A DNA stretch of 64,000 nt from Circinella umbellata (taxonomy: Eukaryota; Mucoromycota; Mucoromycetes; Mucorales; Lichtheimiaceae): the NCBI GenBank assembly GCA_025093555.1, contig JAIWNF010000049.1, forward strand, positions 278,077-342,076, in the 5' to 3' direction. Shown piece after piece: positions 12,801 to 26,046 of the stretch (position 1 is the first letter of the stretch; each line of letters begins with the position of its first letter). Both the position numbers and the translations under genes were made by a program. The notes under the pieces were generated by a model. It was given only the letters and a program-made list of their open reading frames with translations, made no database searches and was not told the DNA's origin.

Positions 12801-14524
12801 CGCGCTAGTTCAATATTACCACAGGCAGCAACTTATCATAACCCAGGCATGATAACCAGACCTTCAGTTGATCTGAATCGTAGTAACACAGTTACTACGC
12901 TGAATGATCCATTAGCCCCTACTCGCGTTGGTTATCCAATTACATTTCATCATTTGGGTCGTCGTGGTACTGGTCCCATTACGTTGTTTGCTTCTGCTTT
13001 ACCAATATTGAAACCATGGATTGAACAAATACAAATTCAGCAAGCACTTAAAAATCAACGTACACCCATTTTTGAACTCGTCCCTGCTATTCAACGACGT
13101 CGATTTTTACATGATACAAAAGTCAACCATCTTGTCACGTTTAGTAAGTAATAAAGAAAAAAAATGATCGCTGCTGACTTATTTGGTCATTGCTTATTCT
13201 AAACTCTTGCATTTTTCTTTTTGTTGTTCTTGTAAAGATAATGGAAAACAATACGTTATTGGTACAGATGTTGGTGTTTTTGTCGGTCATACAGGACCAT
13301 CAAGTAAACCTCATAAAGTATTATCCATTGGCAAAGTATCTCAAGTCCAAGTTTTGGAAGAAGCGCAATTATTATTAGTACTTGCAGATCGAACATTATG
13401 GGAATACAGTTTAAATGTTTTGAATAATAAGCCAGACCAACAACCTCCAGGCCGTCGAGTACAAGGCCATGTGCCTCATTTTCACGTGGGTACCAGTCTG
13501 AACCGCAAACTTGTATGTGTGCCCCGGGTATCAACATTAAACTCGACTATCACATTGTTTGAACCTTCTCGACCACAAGAATTATTATTAAAAAACAAGA
13601 AGTTTTTGGGTAAATTGGTTCGCATGCCTGCATCAGATATTCATTTGAAAAAATTTAAGGATTGTTATGTACCATCGGAAGCTTGGGCCGTAGAACTATC
13701 AGCAAGTTTAATGTTGATCACATGTCCACGTGGAATTGTGATGGTTGATTTGCAATCAAGCAAACCACAACGTAAGTTTATTAGTATTATTATTTGATTT
13801 ATAAAATCTTTGTGTGTGCCGAAATTCCTCATAGGTTGTGAGGGTACTTAAAAAGCAAATTCTAACAATTTAAAAATGAACCTATTACAGAAATGCTGAA
13901 TCCCTCCGATAAATCCTTGAGTTTTGTGACAGACCGGGAAAATGATCCATCCCGTATAAGCATACGCTCATCGTCGGTTAAACATATTTCAGTATTTAGA
14001 ACACCACGCGGTGATCATTTAGTTTGTTATGATGGTAATAAGTTAAAATCATAGTCAAATACTCATGACTGACAAGCTAACGTATTAATATTTTATTTAT
14101 TTGCTTTTTGTGTAGAATATGCATTTTATATTGATAGCAAAGGTAATCGTACGTACAAGAAATTTCGGATAGAGTTTGAAGGTACACCTGAAGCATACGC
14201 ATTTTCGTACCCGTATGTCATTGCATTTGATCCCAATTTTATCGAAGTACATAACGTTATCAATGTAAGTAGTAGTAAAAGTTACAGATTATCATCATTG
14301 TTGTCCAATAACAAATTTCTAAACGAATGTATCTGTTATAGGGAGAGTTAGAACAAATTATTCGTGGTAGAGATATTCAATGTATAAGTAATGGACATAA
14401 GACGGAAAAACCATATATTTTTGGTGTCATGAGTGATTCTGACGACGCTACTTTCCAATACATTTTTCAACTTCAGCCTGTTTTCGAAGACCCTCTTTTT
14501 GATAACACTTCTTCTTTATTATAA
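9864..14524 (+). CDS. Rho1 guanine nucleotide exchange factor (DEP-DH-PH-CNH; Rom2/Rgf type)
   Basis: Twelve exons: 9864..10254, 10346..10581, 10658..11161, 11298..11519, 11670..11963, 12115..12387, 12463..12630, 12750..13143, 13238..13771, 13891..14034, 14116..14264, 14342..14524. They sum to 3492 nt (1163 aa). A disordered S/T/Q-rich head precedes a DEP domain (about 172-257). A Cys-containing linker of the Rom2 kind follows, then the DH (RhoGEF) domain from about 430 (ETIFELVYTEDDFVKDLEYV) to about 615, a PH domain (about 640-790) and a C-terminal citron homology (CNH) domain (about 803-1150) starting near TPIFELVPAIQRRRF. In yeasts such proteins load GTP on Rho1 at the plasma membrane, driving glucan synthesis and the Pkc1 cell-wall-integrity pathway. 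An acidic insert (D/E run near 10985-11035) lies between DEP and DH. No break seen. Confidence 0.92.
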
Positions 14525-15223
14525 CACAACACCCCTTTTTTTCCTTTGCAACCACACATCTATTGCTACTAAATTCATCACAGCACTCCCTTATTGATTT
14601 GTTTAATATTACTATCATCATTTTTTCTTTAATCATCGTGCCATAATTTGTTCTTATTACTATTTACTCTATTAACTCATTATTGTTATTATTATTATTA
14701 TTATTATTTTCTACTATACTACCGTACTATCATTATTACTATTATTATTATTTCATATCAAGTTACTCACCTTCTTTTTTTTATTACCTTCTTACTCCTC
14801 TTTTCTTTCGCCATTAACTTATTACCCTCACATATTTTTTGTTGTAAACATTATTAACCTTAAAAATAACCATCCGGATTGTAGTTTTGCCATTATGCTT
14901 CATTTATTTATATTATCTCCAACAAATAACACCATTTCATGTATACAGTTTATATTCATTATATAGTATAAATGTAGACCACATATCTATTACTTGGATA
15001 ATTCTTATCAAATATTAATGTGTTCAAATTCTCACGTAATAGCGAACGAATAAGATTTTAGCGAGCAACATCTCACAATCAAATGACGCAATTTTACTTC
15101 CCCTCTATTATTTTTACCCCCATTATTCTTTGTTTCTTGTTTTCACTCCTCTTCTTCTTTTTCTTCTTCTTAGATAATCTTTCCATCTACCAGCCGCTAT
15201 TTCTTTTGACTTTGTATATCTCC
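14525..15223. other. intergenic with TTA microsatellite
   Basis: Pyrimidine-rich spacer with imperfect (TTA/ATT)n around 14684-14755. No protein or RNA gene recognised. Confidence 0.6.
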
Positions 15224-16687
15224 ATGACAGTAACAATTCCCATTTTGGATTTATCAAAATTCCAACCTGATAATCCAGAAGCTGCTGCCTCGACCCAAGA
15301 ATTTCTTAATGAACTATATACTGCAATGCATGAAGTTGGCTTTTTTTATGTCCGAAACCATGGTGTAAAATCTGAAATATTGCAAGCAGGCTTCGAAACA
15401 AGCAAGGCTTTCTTCGACTTGCCATTGGAAGAAAAGCTCAAAATTGAAAAAATACATTCTCCTCATTTTCGCGGATATACTCAACTTTGTAAGACTTAAA
15501 AAAGAAATAATATATTTTTTCTTTGATCTTTTTTTTTTTCCTTTTCACTAAAGAATATCAAAATATGGATATGATATTGTAGATCAAGAGATTACAGACT
15601 ATAAAGAAGATAATCGGTAATAGTAATTATAAAAAAAAAGAGCGCTTGCATGCCAAATCACGCTCGCTAATTCTCACGCTTTTATATATTACCCATCAAT
15701 TTTTATAGTGAACAAGTAGATATTGGACGCGAATTCCCTGCTGAGCCTATTACTGATGGCCGTCCTTTATATTCTTCTATGCGTGGACCTAATCTTTGGC
15801 CAGAGAACCTACCCGAATTCAAAAACCATATTTTGGAATTAATGCAAGCTATGACAGATGTTGGTATCACTATCCTGCGTGCTATGGCTAAAAGTCTAAG
15901 AGTCGTTGATGAAGCGGCGTTTATGGAAATGTTCAACGATGATTACTGTGCGCGAATGAAATTGACTCGATATCCTGGTATGAAAAATGCAGTTGATAAG
16001 CCATTAGATCATGGATTAGGTGTTGGCCCCCATAAAGTAAATACGTATCTAATTTAAAAGCTCGAATTTTTAATTAATACAAAATCACGACCTAACCTGT
16101 ATTTATAAATATAGGATTATGGATTTTTGGCATTGTTATTACAAGATTCCATTGGTGGTCTTCAAGTCCAAAGTCATGATGGTCAATGGATTGTAAGCCT
16201 TATATTATTCAAATGATTGGTCAGCCAGCTATTATTGTTGTGCTTTACATAAACAAGAGAAGTTAATTATGAATATTAAACAACATTTTAGGATGCAACA
16301 CCTATACCAGGTACATTTGTTGTCAACATAGGAGAAACATTGGAACGTTTGACAAATAAGACATTCATTGCCACAACACATCGGGTACTAAATAACCCAG
16401 ACGACCGAGACCGTTTTTCTATTCCTGTATTTTTGGCCCCTTCCTTGGATACGCATGTCCCCCAAGCTCTCACACCAGCTACACCAGCTAAACAAGAGAC
16501 TGGTAAAAATGCCAAAGCAGTTATTTCAGATGTCAAAGAAAATCAACTTCTTCAGGATGAAATTTACGGCGTCAATGAGTTAAATGGATTTTTCCGTAGT
16601 CACCCCCGTATACGTGATCGCTGGTATCAATATGATGAAAAATCAAAACTTTGGTCTCGTCGCGAAACTCCCTTGGTATCTGCTTAG
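15224..16687 (+). CDS. 2-oxoglutarate/Fe(II)-dependent oxygenase (isopenicillin N synthase-like)
   Basis: Five exons: 15224..15488, 15583..15616 (34 nt), 15709..16036, 16115..16192, 16292..16687. They sum to 1101 nt (366 aa). The N-terminal DIOX_N part begins TIPILDLSKF and has GFFYVRNHGV. The iron ligands are His208 and Asp210 (PHKDYG, split across an exon junction) and His265 (TTHRV). Arg276-x-Ser278 (RFS) is the 2-oxoglutarate clamp. It therefore has every residue needed for the reaction, with 2OG, O2 and Fe(II) used to hydroxylate or oxidise a small molecule. Substrate unknown; fungal relatives act in secondary metabolism or on plant-type compounds. Met at 15224 was chosen because the family homology starts right after it; upstream in-frame sequence is low-complexity F/L. 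Confidence 0.9.
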
Positions 16688-19318
16688 GTTAATAATATTT
16701 GACTTTCCTTCTAAGAATGAATTGCAGAAAAAAGATGTATATTTTTATCATGTAAATGTCATATTAGATTTATTGTTTAATAAAACAGAGAAAAAATACC
16801 AAGTAATGTAGATCTACCATAAAAAAACCCCCGTATAATAGTCTGTAAATCACCGTAATTAATTAAAATACGTAATATAATTATATGAGAATTATATATA
16901 TGTACATGGGTTGGGCAATACAGTACATTGTGCTCAATATGTAGTATAGACGATAAAAAAAACACCAAGATTGAAAATGTGATTTTATTTAATTATACGT
17001 AGCAACGTGAATACATAATTGTTTTCACATTAAACATGCAGATGGCGCTTTGAGTGAAATTTGATTCTACGTATGTATTTAAGTGCGAAAATAGGTGCAG
17101 TATATTTACAGCATGTATTAGAAAATTAAGGTGAACAACGGCGCATTTCTTTGGCAAACGAGCAAGTTTATGGAATTTCCTTTGAGAACATAATCATATT
17201 ATAGAACAACATCCATCAATGACACAATATGCACTTTCAATTGCTTTTTTCTGCTGTCGCCTAGTTGCCGTTGATACGATTCTAAAACCACAAACTTGAA
17301 AAAATATTGTTCAAGGCTGCTATATAAAGCATACGCTTGTACGTAAATGCGTTCATTTAATTCTTTTTCATAAAAGGAAATGATTAAAGAAGAAAGAGAA
17401 TATAACACATAAAAGCAGTAAGATATATAAAAAAAAAAAAGATGAGTTGAAGTAATACCCAAATAACGATTTTTTTTGCTTCTATTAATAATTTAAAAAG
17501 AGCGTATAGAAAACTATTTTATAGGTTATGATTAGCAATAATAAAAATTGATATATCAGTTGCGAATATCCAAGTAACATGAGCTTGGTAAAAGAATAGA
17601 ACTTTTTTTTTACTTGAATCTCAAGAGATTAAAAACGTAGATTTCATGGTTACACAATTCATTCCTGTCTTTTGAGCTTATATTATTATATCGTTAACTG
17701 TGATCGGTCTTGCACGAAAATGGATACGATTATCCACAATATCTTACTATTATCTAAATTAAAATATTCAGGGTACCATTAGATATTGTTATAGCAGTCT
17801 CGAATGAAAGTGTAGAAGGAAAAATATTCTCCCTCCTATTGATATCGTGGCAACTCTCGGGTGTGAGGGGAAAAAATAATCCAGTACAAAGCTTTCTTTT
17901 TTCTTTTTACATTTTACGACATACAAAGACTAGACACAAAGCGCCAATCCAAAGTCATGTCAATAACCTTATTAATATACGAACTAGACATGTCTCATAA
18001 TACGTATGTACTCTATAGAATAATTATTACAATACACTAACAACATATACTTATTGACAGCTGGTCCTTTTTGAGTAAAAAAAGTATTAAAGGTGTTCAG
18101 TCCAAAGAAAATTTTTTTTCAAGAATACTCATAAACCTGATTTGATAATATATATTGTGTGGATGTGGCACAAGATGTCATTAAAATTAAATAGTTCGGG
18201 ATGTTTTGCAAAATGTAATGAAACAAAATGAATTGAAAACTGGTTTTATTCAAATTTTTATTGGTTACTAAATAAAAATAATCAAATGTGGTTGTCTATT
18301 TTTTTGTTTGACGTACGTAACACCAACATTTGTAACTTTGGAAGATGGTCTTGAAAATGAGAAGAGGCTAGGGTGTGTGTAATCACACGCCATCTCGGAA
18401 TTACGAACCAAAATTCTTGGAATTCCCACAAAAAATTCGTAATTCTGTGTCGAAATTCACTGTGAATTTACATATCGATTGTTCAACACGACCAACGCCG
18501 TTTTTTTTTCTTCTAAAATACTTCCATTGCACTCCCAGTTCTATAGTTGGGAAACGCACAGATTTAGTTTGAGCAGACAAAGAATAAGATAAAATTATCA
18601 TCGAACAAGATGCTATTATTGCTTCTCTGCATAGCAATCTTGGAGATAGCGTTTCAGAAATAAAACCGTTCAATTAAACCGCATACGGCTCATTAAATAC
18701 GATATCATTAGATCCATCATTTCATAATTGGGTTCACACAGCATTGGTTCAGCTCCTTTTCCCGTCTTTTGATACAGTTTTTTCATTTTCATTTTTATAA
18801 CTCCATCATAAGATAGAAGAATAAGACATTGCTATCAATATAGTGAACTGTAGAAAGGCTATACTTAAATGCTTCATTTGTAATATCGATGATATTTCAG
18901 ATATATGGATCGTAAAAAATTACAATACACTATTTCGGTTACTAGTTCTCCCAAGAATCACAATTCCGCCAACTCCGTAAATTTCCTGTAAATCAAAAAT
19001 TACAACTTTGAAGAAAAAGTTTTTTTTTTCCTTTTTGAGTTTGTGCAAAGGTTGTACATACCTCCTTTGTAGTATTAGTGACAATGTCTCATATATGTAC
19101 GTGCCGTGCGGAAGTGCTTTAATCATACAGTATATATCAACTAGTTGATATAATAAGTTTTATTGGTTTCTTTTTTTTTATTTCTTCCCGACAACTATTA
19201 GATCTGATACCAAAAAACAGTATAAATAAAGGTCAAATTTACAGTTGTAACATATTGTCAGATTTTTGTCTCTTATTATCTCTATTTTTTCTCACACTTT
19301 TTTTATCTTTCTATTATT
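16688..19318. other. long intergenic region, no supported gene
   Basis: About 2.6 kb of AT-rich DNA with no open frame carrying recognisable motifs on either strand. A 90-codon minus-strand ORF (18401..18673) shows no domain. The right end holds the promoter of the bZIP gene. Confidence 0.55.
19221..19228 (+). promoter_or_regulatory. TATA box of the bZIP gene
   Basis: TATAAATA lies 90 nt before the bZIP ATG (19319), followed by a pyrimidine-rich leader. Confidence 0.6.
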
Positions 19319-21021
19319 ATGATCGAACCTTTACCAAACTACAACAACACCGCTACATCTGACAATAATATACGGGCAAGAAAAAAACCTGGACGTAAAT
19401 CGAACCCATCCTCACAAGCATTACGACGAGAACAAAATCGAGTTGCTCAACGAGTGTTTCGTGAGCGAAAAAGCCACCATGTTTTAGAACTCGAAGAGAA
19501 GGGTCGCGAATTGCGTAATGAATGTGATAACCTAATGAGAGAAAACAAAGCCCTTTATAGTGGGATTGGTGCTCTTAATAACGAACGTCAACACCTTAAG
19601 GGGTTAATGATGAGCCTACAACTTGTCTGTCTGATAAATTATATAGAAATCCCCAATCATGACCCGTATTTGAATGAAGAATATCTAGAACGTGATATCA
19701 TACGGAATTCATCGATACCAGAAATGGCTCGTTCTTACAAGAAAGCGAAAGATTTGCACAAATTACCGACAGCTGTTGGACAAGTAAAAAAGCCAGTATC
19801 AACATTATCAATGGAAAAAAGCGGGGAATATGTTACGACGGGGACGATTTTGGTCAATCACAATAGTGTGCGAACTGTCGTTGGAAACCGAGTAATAGCA
19901 CCATTACTGGAAATACAGAAACAACAACAACGACGTTATCCTATTATGCCATCAGTATCATTATCAGCACCAATGTGGCAAAAATCGTCAATTGATACGA
20001 CTACTACTATAACACCATCTTCCATAAAAACGCATATGTCCAGTAACTGGGATGGTGATGGTGAAACAAATAATAATGACGCTATTCAGCACACCAAAAA
20101 TCGTAAAGAGAAAGAGAAAAGAGAAAGTTCTAAGTCACCATCCTTCAAGAAAAAATCAATCGCGTTGTCAGAAGGAACGTTACCTTTATTTGACTTGGCA
20201 AAATTCCAAACTATGCGTTTACAATTACAACTTCAGGCTGTGTGTGGTAAACTGGGAAGCAATTTCAAGTTAACTCCCACTAAATTACAGGTAACATATT
20301 ACGTACACTTTTATTTCTTTTATGAAAACAAGAAGCATAATATATGTAATGATTGATTTTTTTATTAACAAGCTGTTATGACTCTTTTTTATTAATATAT
20401 GTACAGCTCAAGATACCTCATGATCTACGAATCGACCTAATCCCTGTTTCAACAATACGGGATCGAATGATTATATTACAAGACAGTTATGATATCGATT
20501 ATTGTATTAGTTGTCTTCTGGATGGAATGATGTATAACCATGGTGACCCATTAAAAACAGCAAGTTGGAAATTTTCTATTGAGTTCTACGAAAAGTTTTG
20601 GTACTTGACAGATGATTACAGCGTAGAAGAAATCAAGAAACGATGGCCGACAGTAAATCAGCTCTATGGCAGTCAAAGTAAATCCTCACTACTAGATAAT
20701 ACAGCGTTATCTACTCCACAATATCAAGATGTACCAGTAGATAATTTGAATCTGGGAGTATTAGAACCTTCTGATAATATTACTACCAATGATCGAATTT
20801 ATTATCCACCATCTCTTTCATCCGAAAATAGTGATAGCCAAAGTCTGCGAGAGGAAGAACTATATTCAATGATAGGAAATGGTACCACCTATTATAATTA
20901 TGAGTCAATTAATATGGCGAAGTCCATTACAATTCCAGCTGCAGACGATGATTTCGGTATACCATGGCGTAATAATGGATCACAGGCGCCATACACTAAT
21001 TATATCAGTATGTATTTTTAA
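19319..21021 (+). CDS. bZIP transcription factor, Pap1/Yap-type basic region with DUF3425-like C-terminal domain
   Basis: Two exons, 19319..20290 and 20407..21021 (528 aa). The basic region at about 35-52 has the fungal AP-1 signature N40-x-x-A-Q-x-x-F-R (NRVAQRVFR), followed by a leucine zipper to about 95. The second half contains a segment around the intron with PHDLRIDLIP...IRDRMI, which matches the pattern of the DUF3425-type domain seen in many fungal bZIP proteins. The middle is low-complexity S/T/N/Q. Expected role: nuclear DNA-binding regulator. Yap/Pap1 members often act in oxidative or metal stress, but the clear C-terminal Cys pair of Yap1/Pap1 is not evident here, so a redox role is not shown. 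Confidence 0.85.
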
Positions 21022-22943
21022 TGTACTCTAAATATATAAACTTTTTATTATAGCACGTTTATTTTTTCTTCATGACTTATTGATTTTATATTTATAGTTT
21101 GAATATGATCGAATATCAATTGTATCAATTACTATTATTATATGCTGTGGATTATATATACATATAGACATTTTCCATTCATAATTTTACGCGTTCGTAA
21201 CATTTTACAGATAGATCTCTTTCATAACGTATTATATCAATAAATATATAAACTCATAAGTTAACTATAAAGTTTTATTCAAGTCAACATACAAGTCAAA
21301 CTACTGATCATTCGTTGGCGATTTTTTTCTTTATTTTGGAAATTCGACTACGTCCATAGCATAATAATTACTAATGTGTAAGAATAAAACCAGAGCAGCT
21401 GTATGTAAACATGATAAGCGTAATGTGCTTAAAACATAACTATAAATCGACTAAGCCTACATACGTAGTTGCTTGCAAAAACTAAACTAAGCTATAGATA
21501 AAAAAACATGATGACCAAACACATTTGATATATTTCATGGTATGTATCGTTGTTCTTATTATTACACAAATAGAAAAGATGCTTTTCAATTCTCTTTCGG
21601 ACCTTGGACATAGAATATTGAGCAGATGAACGAAACGTGTTCTATTTCCTGTAGACTGATAGACCTTGGAATGATGATATAAATGCACTATTTTTGATAT
21701 AAAGTAGGCTGCGTTGATTTCAATGCGTAGAAACTTTATACTATTCAAGCAGCACTTTTCCTGAGAGACCTTTATTGTTGTATAAGCTGAACAATTGACT
21801 GGTCTTCAAAGATATGCCAAATAGTCAACACTAATGTTTTTTTTTATTCTGAAAAAAGCCGAAATACACGATCCCTTTCAAACTCGATGGATGTTAAACC
21901 AATAATCCACTGAGGCAACTTCTGAGGAAAATCAATACTCGCTAAGAAAAAAATTAGTGAAATGAAAAAAAAAAGAACTTGTAGGATTAAAAAACACACA
22001 TTTTGTTCTTGTTGGTCAATCCGATTTTTCAAAGAAGTATTCGACTGTTGTATAACTGAAATTAAATCGTAAACTCAAAAAAGTTATAGGCAAATATCAA
22101 AGAAAAATAGCTTGTAATTCAAAATATAATTATTATTACATTTATAAGTTGTACGTAGTTTTCTATGTATACGTAAAAAGAATAGAAAAAGAATATGTAT
22201 ATAGTATATAGTATTGTCACCCCTTTTTTCCTTTCCCCTTTTTTTCTTCTTTTTATTTATTTTATTGTATATATTCTTTATCCACCTTATATATTATCAA
22301 CATCAGTAATGATTCGTTTTATAATTATTGAACTAATAAGGAAGTATTTACCATGAATACTGTGTTCCATTCGGACCTACAGAACCAGCTTTCAAAGATA
22401 ATTAAGATATTGCTACATACACTCGTAAATGCTACCTAAACCAGTATGGGGCACAGGTACAAACAACTGCAACATTTGCAAGTAACTGTTACAAGCACAA
22501 GCTACTAATACTCATGAATTACAGACAATTATCAAATTAGGATAGATAGATAGATAGATAGATAGAAGTAAAAATAAATAAAACATCTTCTTTCTTCAAA
22601 TAAATTTTCATCCCTCTCAACTAAGTTTTACTAAGCTTATTATAAGCTCTCTAAAGTTATCTAATAAAATACTTAGTTCACTCCCTCTTTTTAACCCTAC
22701 AATAATCGGGGTTGATTTATTTTGTTGGTTGTTAATTAACCGAATTCTTTTACTCTTAAATTTTTATAATAGCTTATCCTTTTGCTTGAGTCATATACTC
22801 GGAATTATACTTTTTATTCATTTTTCTAACACGATACGACCAAAACATATCAATATATAAAGCTTTCAATAAGTATAATACAGTTAAAAGAAAAATTAAA
22901 GTAAAACATAAAAGATAATCATACAGTATCGGGTTACTTAAAT
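21022..22943. other. intergenic between convergent bZIP and catalase genes
   Basis: About 1.9 kb without a supported gene. It must hold the 3' ends of both convergent genes. A GATA tetranucleotide repeat is annotated separately. Confidence 0.6.
22541..22566 (+). repeat. (GATA)n microsatellite
   Basis: Six and a half perfect GATA units, followed by an A-rich stretch. Confidence 0.9.
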
Positions 22944-25909
22944 TTATTCCTGATCCAAGTATAATCGTGACCAGAAACGTTGCTGGATGAGTGCTTTTTT
23001 GAAATCATTCTGAATATTACTTGGCGATTTACCAGTAACAATACCATCTTTTGTAGTGATCTTTTTACCAAGTGCAGAATCAATAAATTTAGTACCTTCG
23101 GCAGTAGCAGCAATAGGTTTGCAATGACGATATGCTTCGACAATGAAATTCTTGGGCTCTTCATAAGGGAATTCATGAAGATCATTTGTCAAGACGTTAA
23201 TTCCAGATTTACCACCAGGTACATAGACAGCATCATAAAGAACAGAAGCAGTGTGTAAATAAGTTGTTGTAATGTTCAATCCATCTTGATCACCGAGGTT
23301 AATTCCAACAAAGGTAGGATAAGCTCCTTCTTCAGAAAGATAATTAAACATGGCATTTGCTTCATCTATATCAATACCAGGAGCAGTGAGAATAGCCACA
23401 GTACGAGTCCTGATATCCTTTGCCTTGGGATACTCTTCAATGGAAATACCAACAGTCGTCTGTTTATCATTATCAACAATTTTATCGGGCAAAGGCACAT
23501 TGATGCGTTTGGCGATACGGCGAGCAAGGTCATTATCAACATGATTAATTACATTAATCATACGCTTGCGGACATCGAGTGACTTGGACTTTCCGATTTC
23601 AAATCGAAGACCATCAATCATTTGCTGTTTTTCGGCAGGTGAAAGTGAGTTATAGTACAAACGCGCTTGTGCATAATATTCGAAGAACTTGGCAGACTTT
23701 CCACGTTGCTTATGTCCGCTCATCTTTTCGGGGTAATCTATATATCCGCCTTGATCGGGTTCAACCATGGAAGGTGTATTGTCTTGTAAGCCGTTAGGAT
23801 AATACGCTACTTTTCCTTTATAAACGTTTTGCTGCATGTAACCGTCACGTTGGTTGTTATGCACCTTATTGATTGGACGATTAATTGGAATCTGCATGAA
23901 ATTTGCACTATTCATTCTGTTTATTTGGGTATCGGTATAACTGAACAGACGGCCTTGCAAAAGAGGATCATTGGTAAATCCGACTCCACGAACGACGTGA
24001 CCAGGATGGAGAGTAATTTGCTCTGTCTCAGAAAAATAATTCTCGACGTTGCGATTTAGTACCATTTTTCCTAGATAGGTGACAGGAACAAGAGATTCTG
24101 GAACAAGCTTTGTGGGGTCAGTCAAATCAAAGTCAAACTTGTCTTGGTCTTCCTCGGGAATGATTTGGACACCCAAGTGCCATTCTGGATAGTGGCCATT
24201 ATCAATAGCAGTGTAAAGATCGTTTCGATGGAAATCAATATCTTTTCCACAAACCTTTTGGGCTTCGTCCTAAATATAATATATATTCTTTTAGTTTTTA
24301 GTTTGTTTGTTTTTTCAAGAAAAAAAAAGGAAAATTATAGTAAGTATTTAATATTACCCAAAGCATATTAGAAAGACCTTGTAAAGGCTTCCAGTGAAAT
24401 TTGACAAAATGGGAAACACCTTCTTCGTTGATCAATCGAAAACTAGAATTACGATTGTAAAATTTTAAATTTGTATATGGTTAGAATCCGCCATCAAGTT
24501 ACGTGTGTTTACGTAACACAACATATGGATCAAGAACAAAGAAGAACTTACGTGTGAACTCCAAAGCCCTCAACTTGGCGAAGACTATTTGGGATACCAC
24601 GCCCACTCAAAGCCTAAAAATAAATATTTACATTCTTAAAATCAATATATTGTCTAAGCCCTGTATAATATAATACTAAAGAGAAATAGCTATTGAGATA
24701 ATTTTACCCAGAAGACTGTATGGAGAGTTTCAGGAAATTCAGCAAAGAAATCGTAAGCAGTTTCATGAGCCGTACCAGCTTGGGGTGTCTCTGTATTCGG
24801 TTCAGGTTTTCCAGCATGAATCAAATCTGTTTAAAGAAAGTATGTTAAATGTTAGAGCGTTTTTAAAAGTAAAAATATATATCAGTAATTCAATATTTGT
24901 AGCAACTACTAACCGGGAAACTTCATCGCATCTATTTTTAATTTCATTGTAGTTATAAGGCATCAATAAATAAATTAATAACACGATGTGGCACTGATTT
25001 TTTTTTTCTCTTTCGCACAAAGGAAAAGACGATTCTTGTAACTTACCGTGAACGAAAAAAGGAGCGACAACATTACCGACTAATAGTAAATAAATAATTT
25101 ATTGATCGATCAATTCATTGTTAGCAAAAAAAGAATTGAATTTAACTATATAATATCACAATTTCTTACCAAGATCAAATAAGCCTTCTTCTGTATAGAA
25201 ACGAGTAGCAAACCCACGAACATCTCTTACGGTATCAGGGGAACCACGCGATCCGAGCACAGTTGAGAATCGAACAAAAACAGGTGTCTTGTTATCTGGA
25301 GTACGCAAGAACCTAGCAGCAGTAATATTGGACCAGTCAGCATAAGGCTCAAAATAACCGTGGGCACCAACACCGCGCGCATGGACAGCGCGTTCAGGAA
25401 TTCTATATATCGGCAACAATAAAACGTTAAAATATATTATTAGACATTAATCATGTGTATCAATAATTGAAAACAATAATAGTAATAAGCCCATGAAGTT
25501 ATTTTTATAGTAGTTTACCTTTCATGATCTATATTTAATCATTGTAAATGCCAACAATCAACAAATAAACAAAAGTTAATACCCGGGAAATCATAATAAT
25601 AAATCAAAAATAAGCCTTTTTCTTAAAAAAACTATTACCAAAATGCATAATCTTTTCTCGCATCATAAAATCTTCAAGTAAAGTTGGACCACCTAAACCA
25701 GCTTTCAAACTATCTGTATTATTAATGCGCTGGCCAAATTGAGTTGTTTCTTCTTGACCAGCATTGCTAATAGTGAATTGTTTCATTTGGGCAGCTTTGG
25801 GATCGTCACCCTCTGATTGTTCATTGAAAGCGCATGATTCTTCTGCAAAAGCAGTGTGTTGAATAGCAATAGCAATACTAAATATGGCACCAAAGAGTGT
25901 AGCTCTCAT
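22944..25909 (-). CDS. secreted large-subunit catalase
   Basis: Eight exons, in transcript order: 25909..25639, 25528..25519 (10 nt), 25402..25170, 25079..25047, 24826..24708, 24613..24552, 24442..24358, 24269..22944. They sum to 2139 nt (712 aa). A signal peptide occupies about 1-22. The core has [14 protein letters not shown] with catalytic His101, GN with Asn174, and RLFSYTDTQ with the proximal haem Tyr382. A C-terminal flavodoxin/GATase1-like domain (about 555-690, [20 protein letters not shown]) marks the large-subunit class (fungal CAT1, E. coli HPII). It breaks down hydrogen peroxide, probably outside the cell or in the wall. Oddity: the usual GNNTP around the catalytic Asn reads GNVVAP, so the second Asn is lost. 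It has many small exons for a catalase. Confidence 0.93.
25519..25528 (-). other. 10-nt microexon of the catalase gene
   Basis: ATCATGAAAG on the minus strand, preceded by ATATAG and followed by GTAAAC. With the neighbouring exons it completes D-H-E-R of the family-defining DHERIPER motif, so its inclusion is required. Confidence 0.9.
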
Positions 25910-25961
25910 GATAAAAAAGAAAAAAGAATTGAGTAGAAAGAAGGAAAAGAAAAATAAGATA

Positions 25962-25989
25962 AAATGAAATGAAATGAAATGAAATGAAA
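25962..25989 (+). repeat. TGAAA pentanucleotide repeat upstream of catalase
   Basis: Five perfect tandem GAAAT units, about 55-80 nt upstream of the catalase start codon. Confidence 0.8.
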
Positions 25990-26036
25990 TCCCTGAAGAA
26001 GAAGAAAAAAGAAAGTAGTGTATTTCTCTTTTTATC

Positions 26037-26046
26037 TATTTATATA
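26037..26046 (-). promoter_or_regulatory. TATA box of the catalase gene
   Basis: TATATAAATA on the minus strand, 128 nt before the catalase ATG. The same decamer precedes the ketopantoate reductase and cyclin genes in this window. Confidence 0.55.

Noticed and set aside
18401..18673. 90-codon minus-strand ORF
   Set aside because: No recognisable motif, partners or promoter.
22980..24059. Several plus-strand ORFs antisense to catalase
   Set aside because: The catalase exon is unquestionable and these show no domain.
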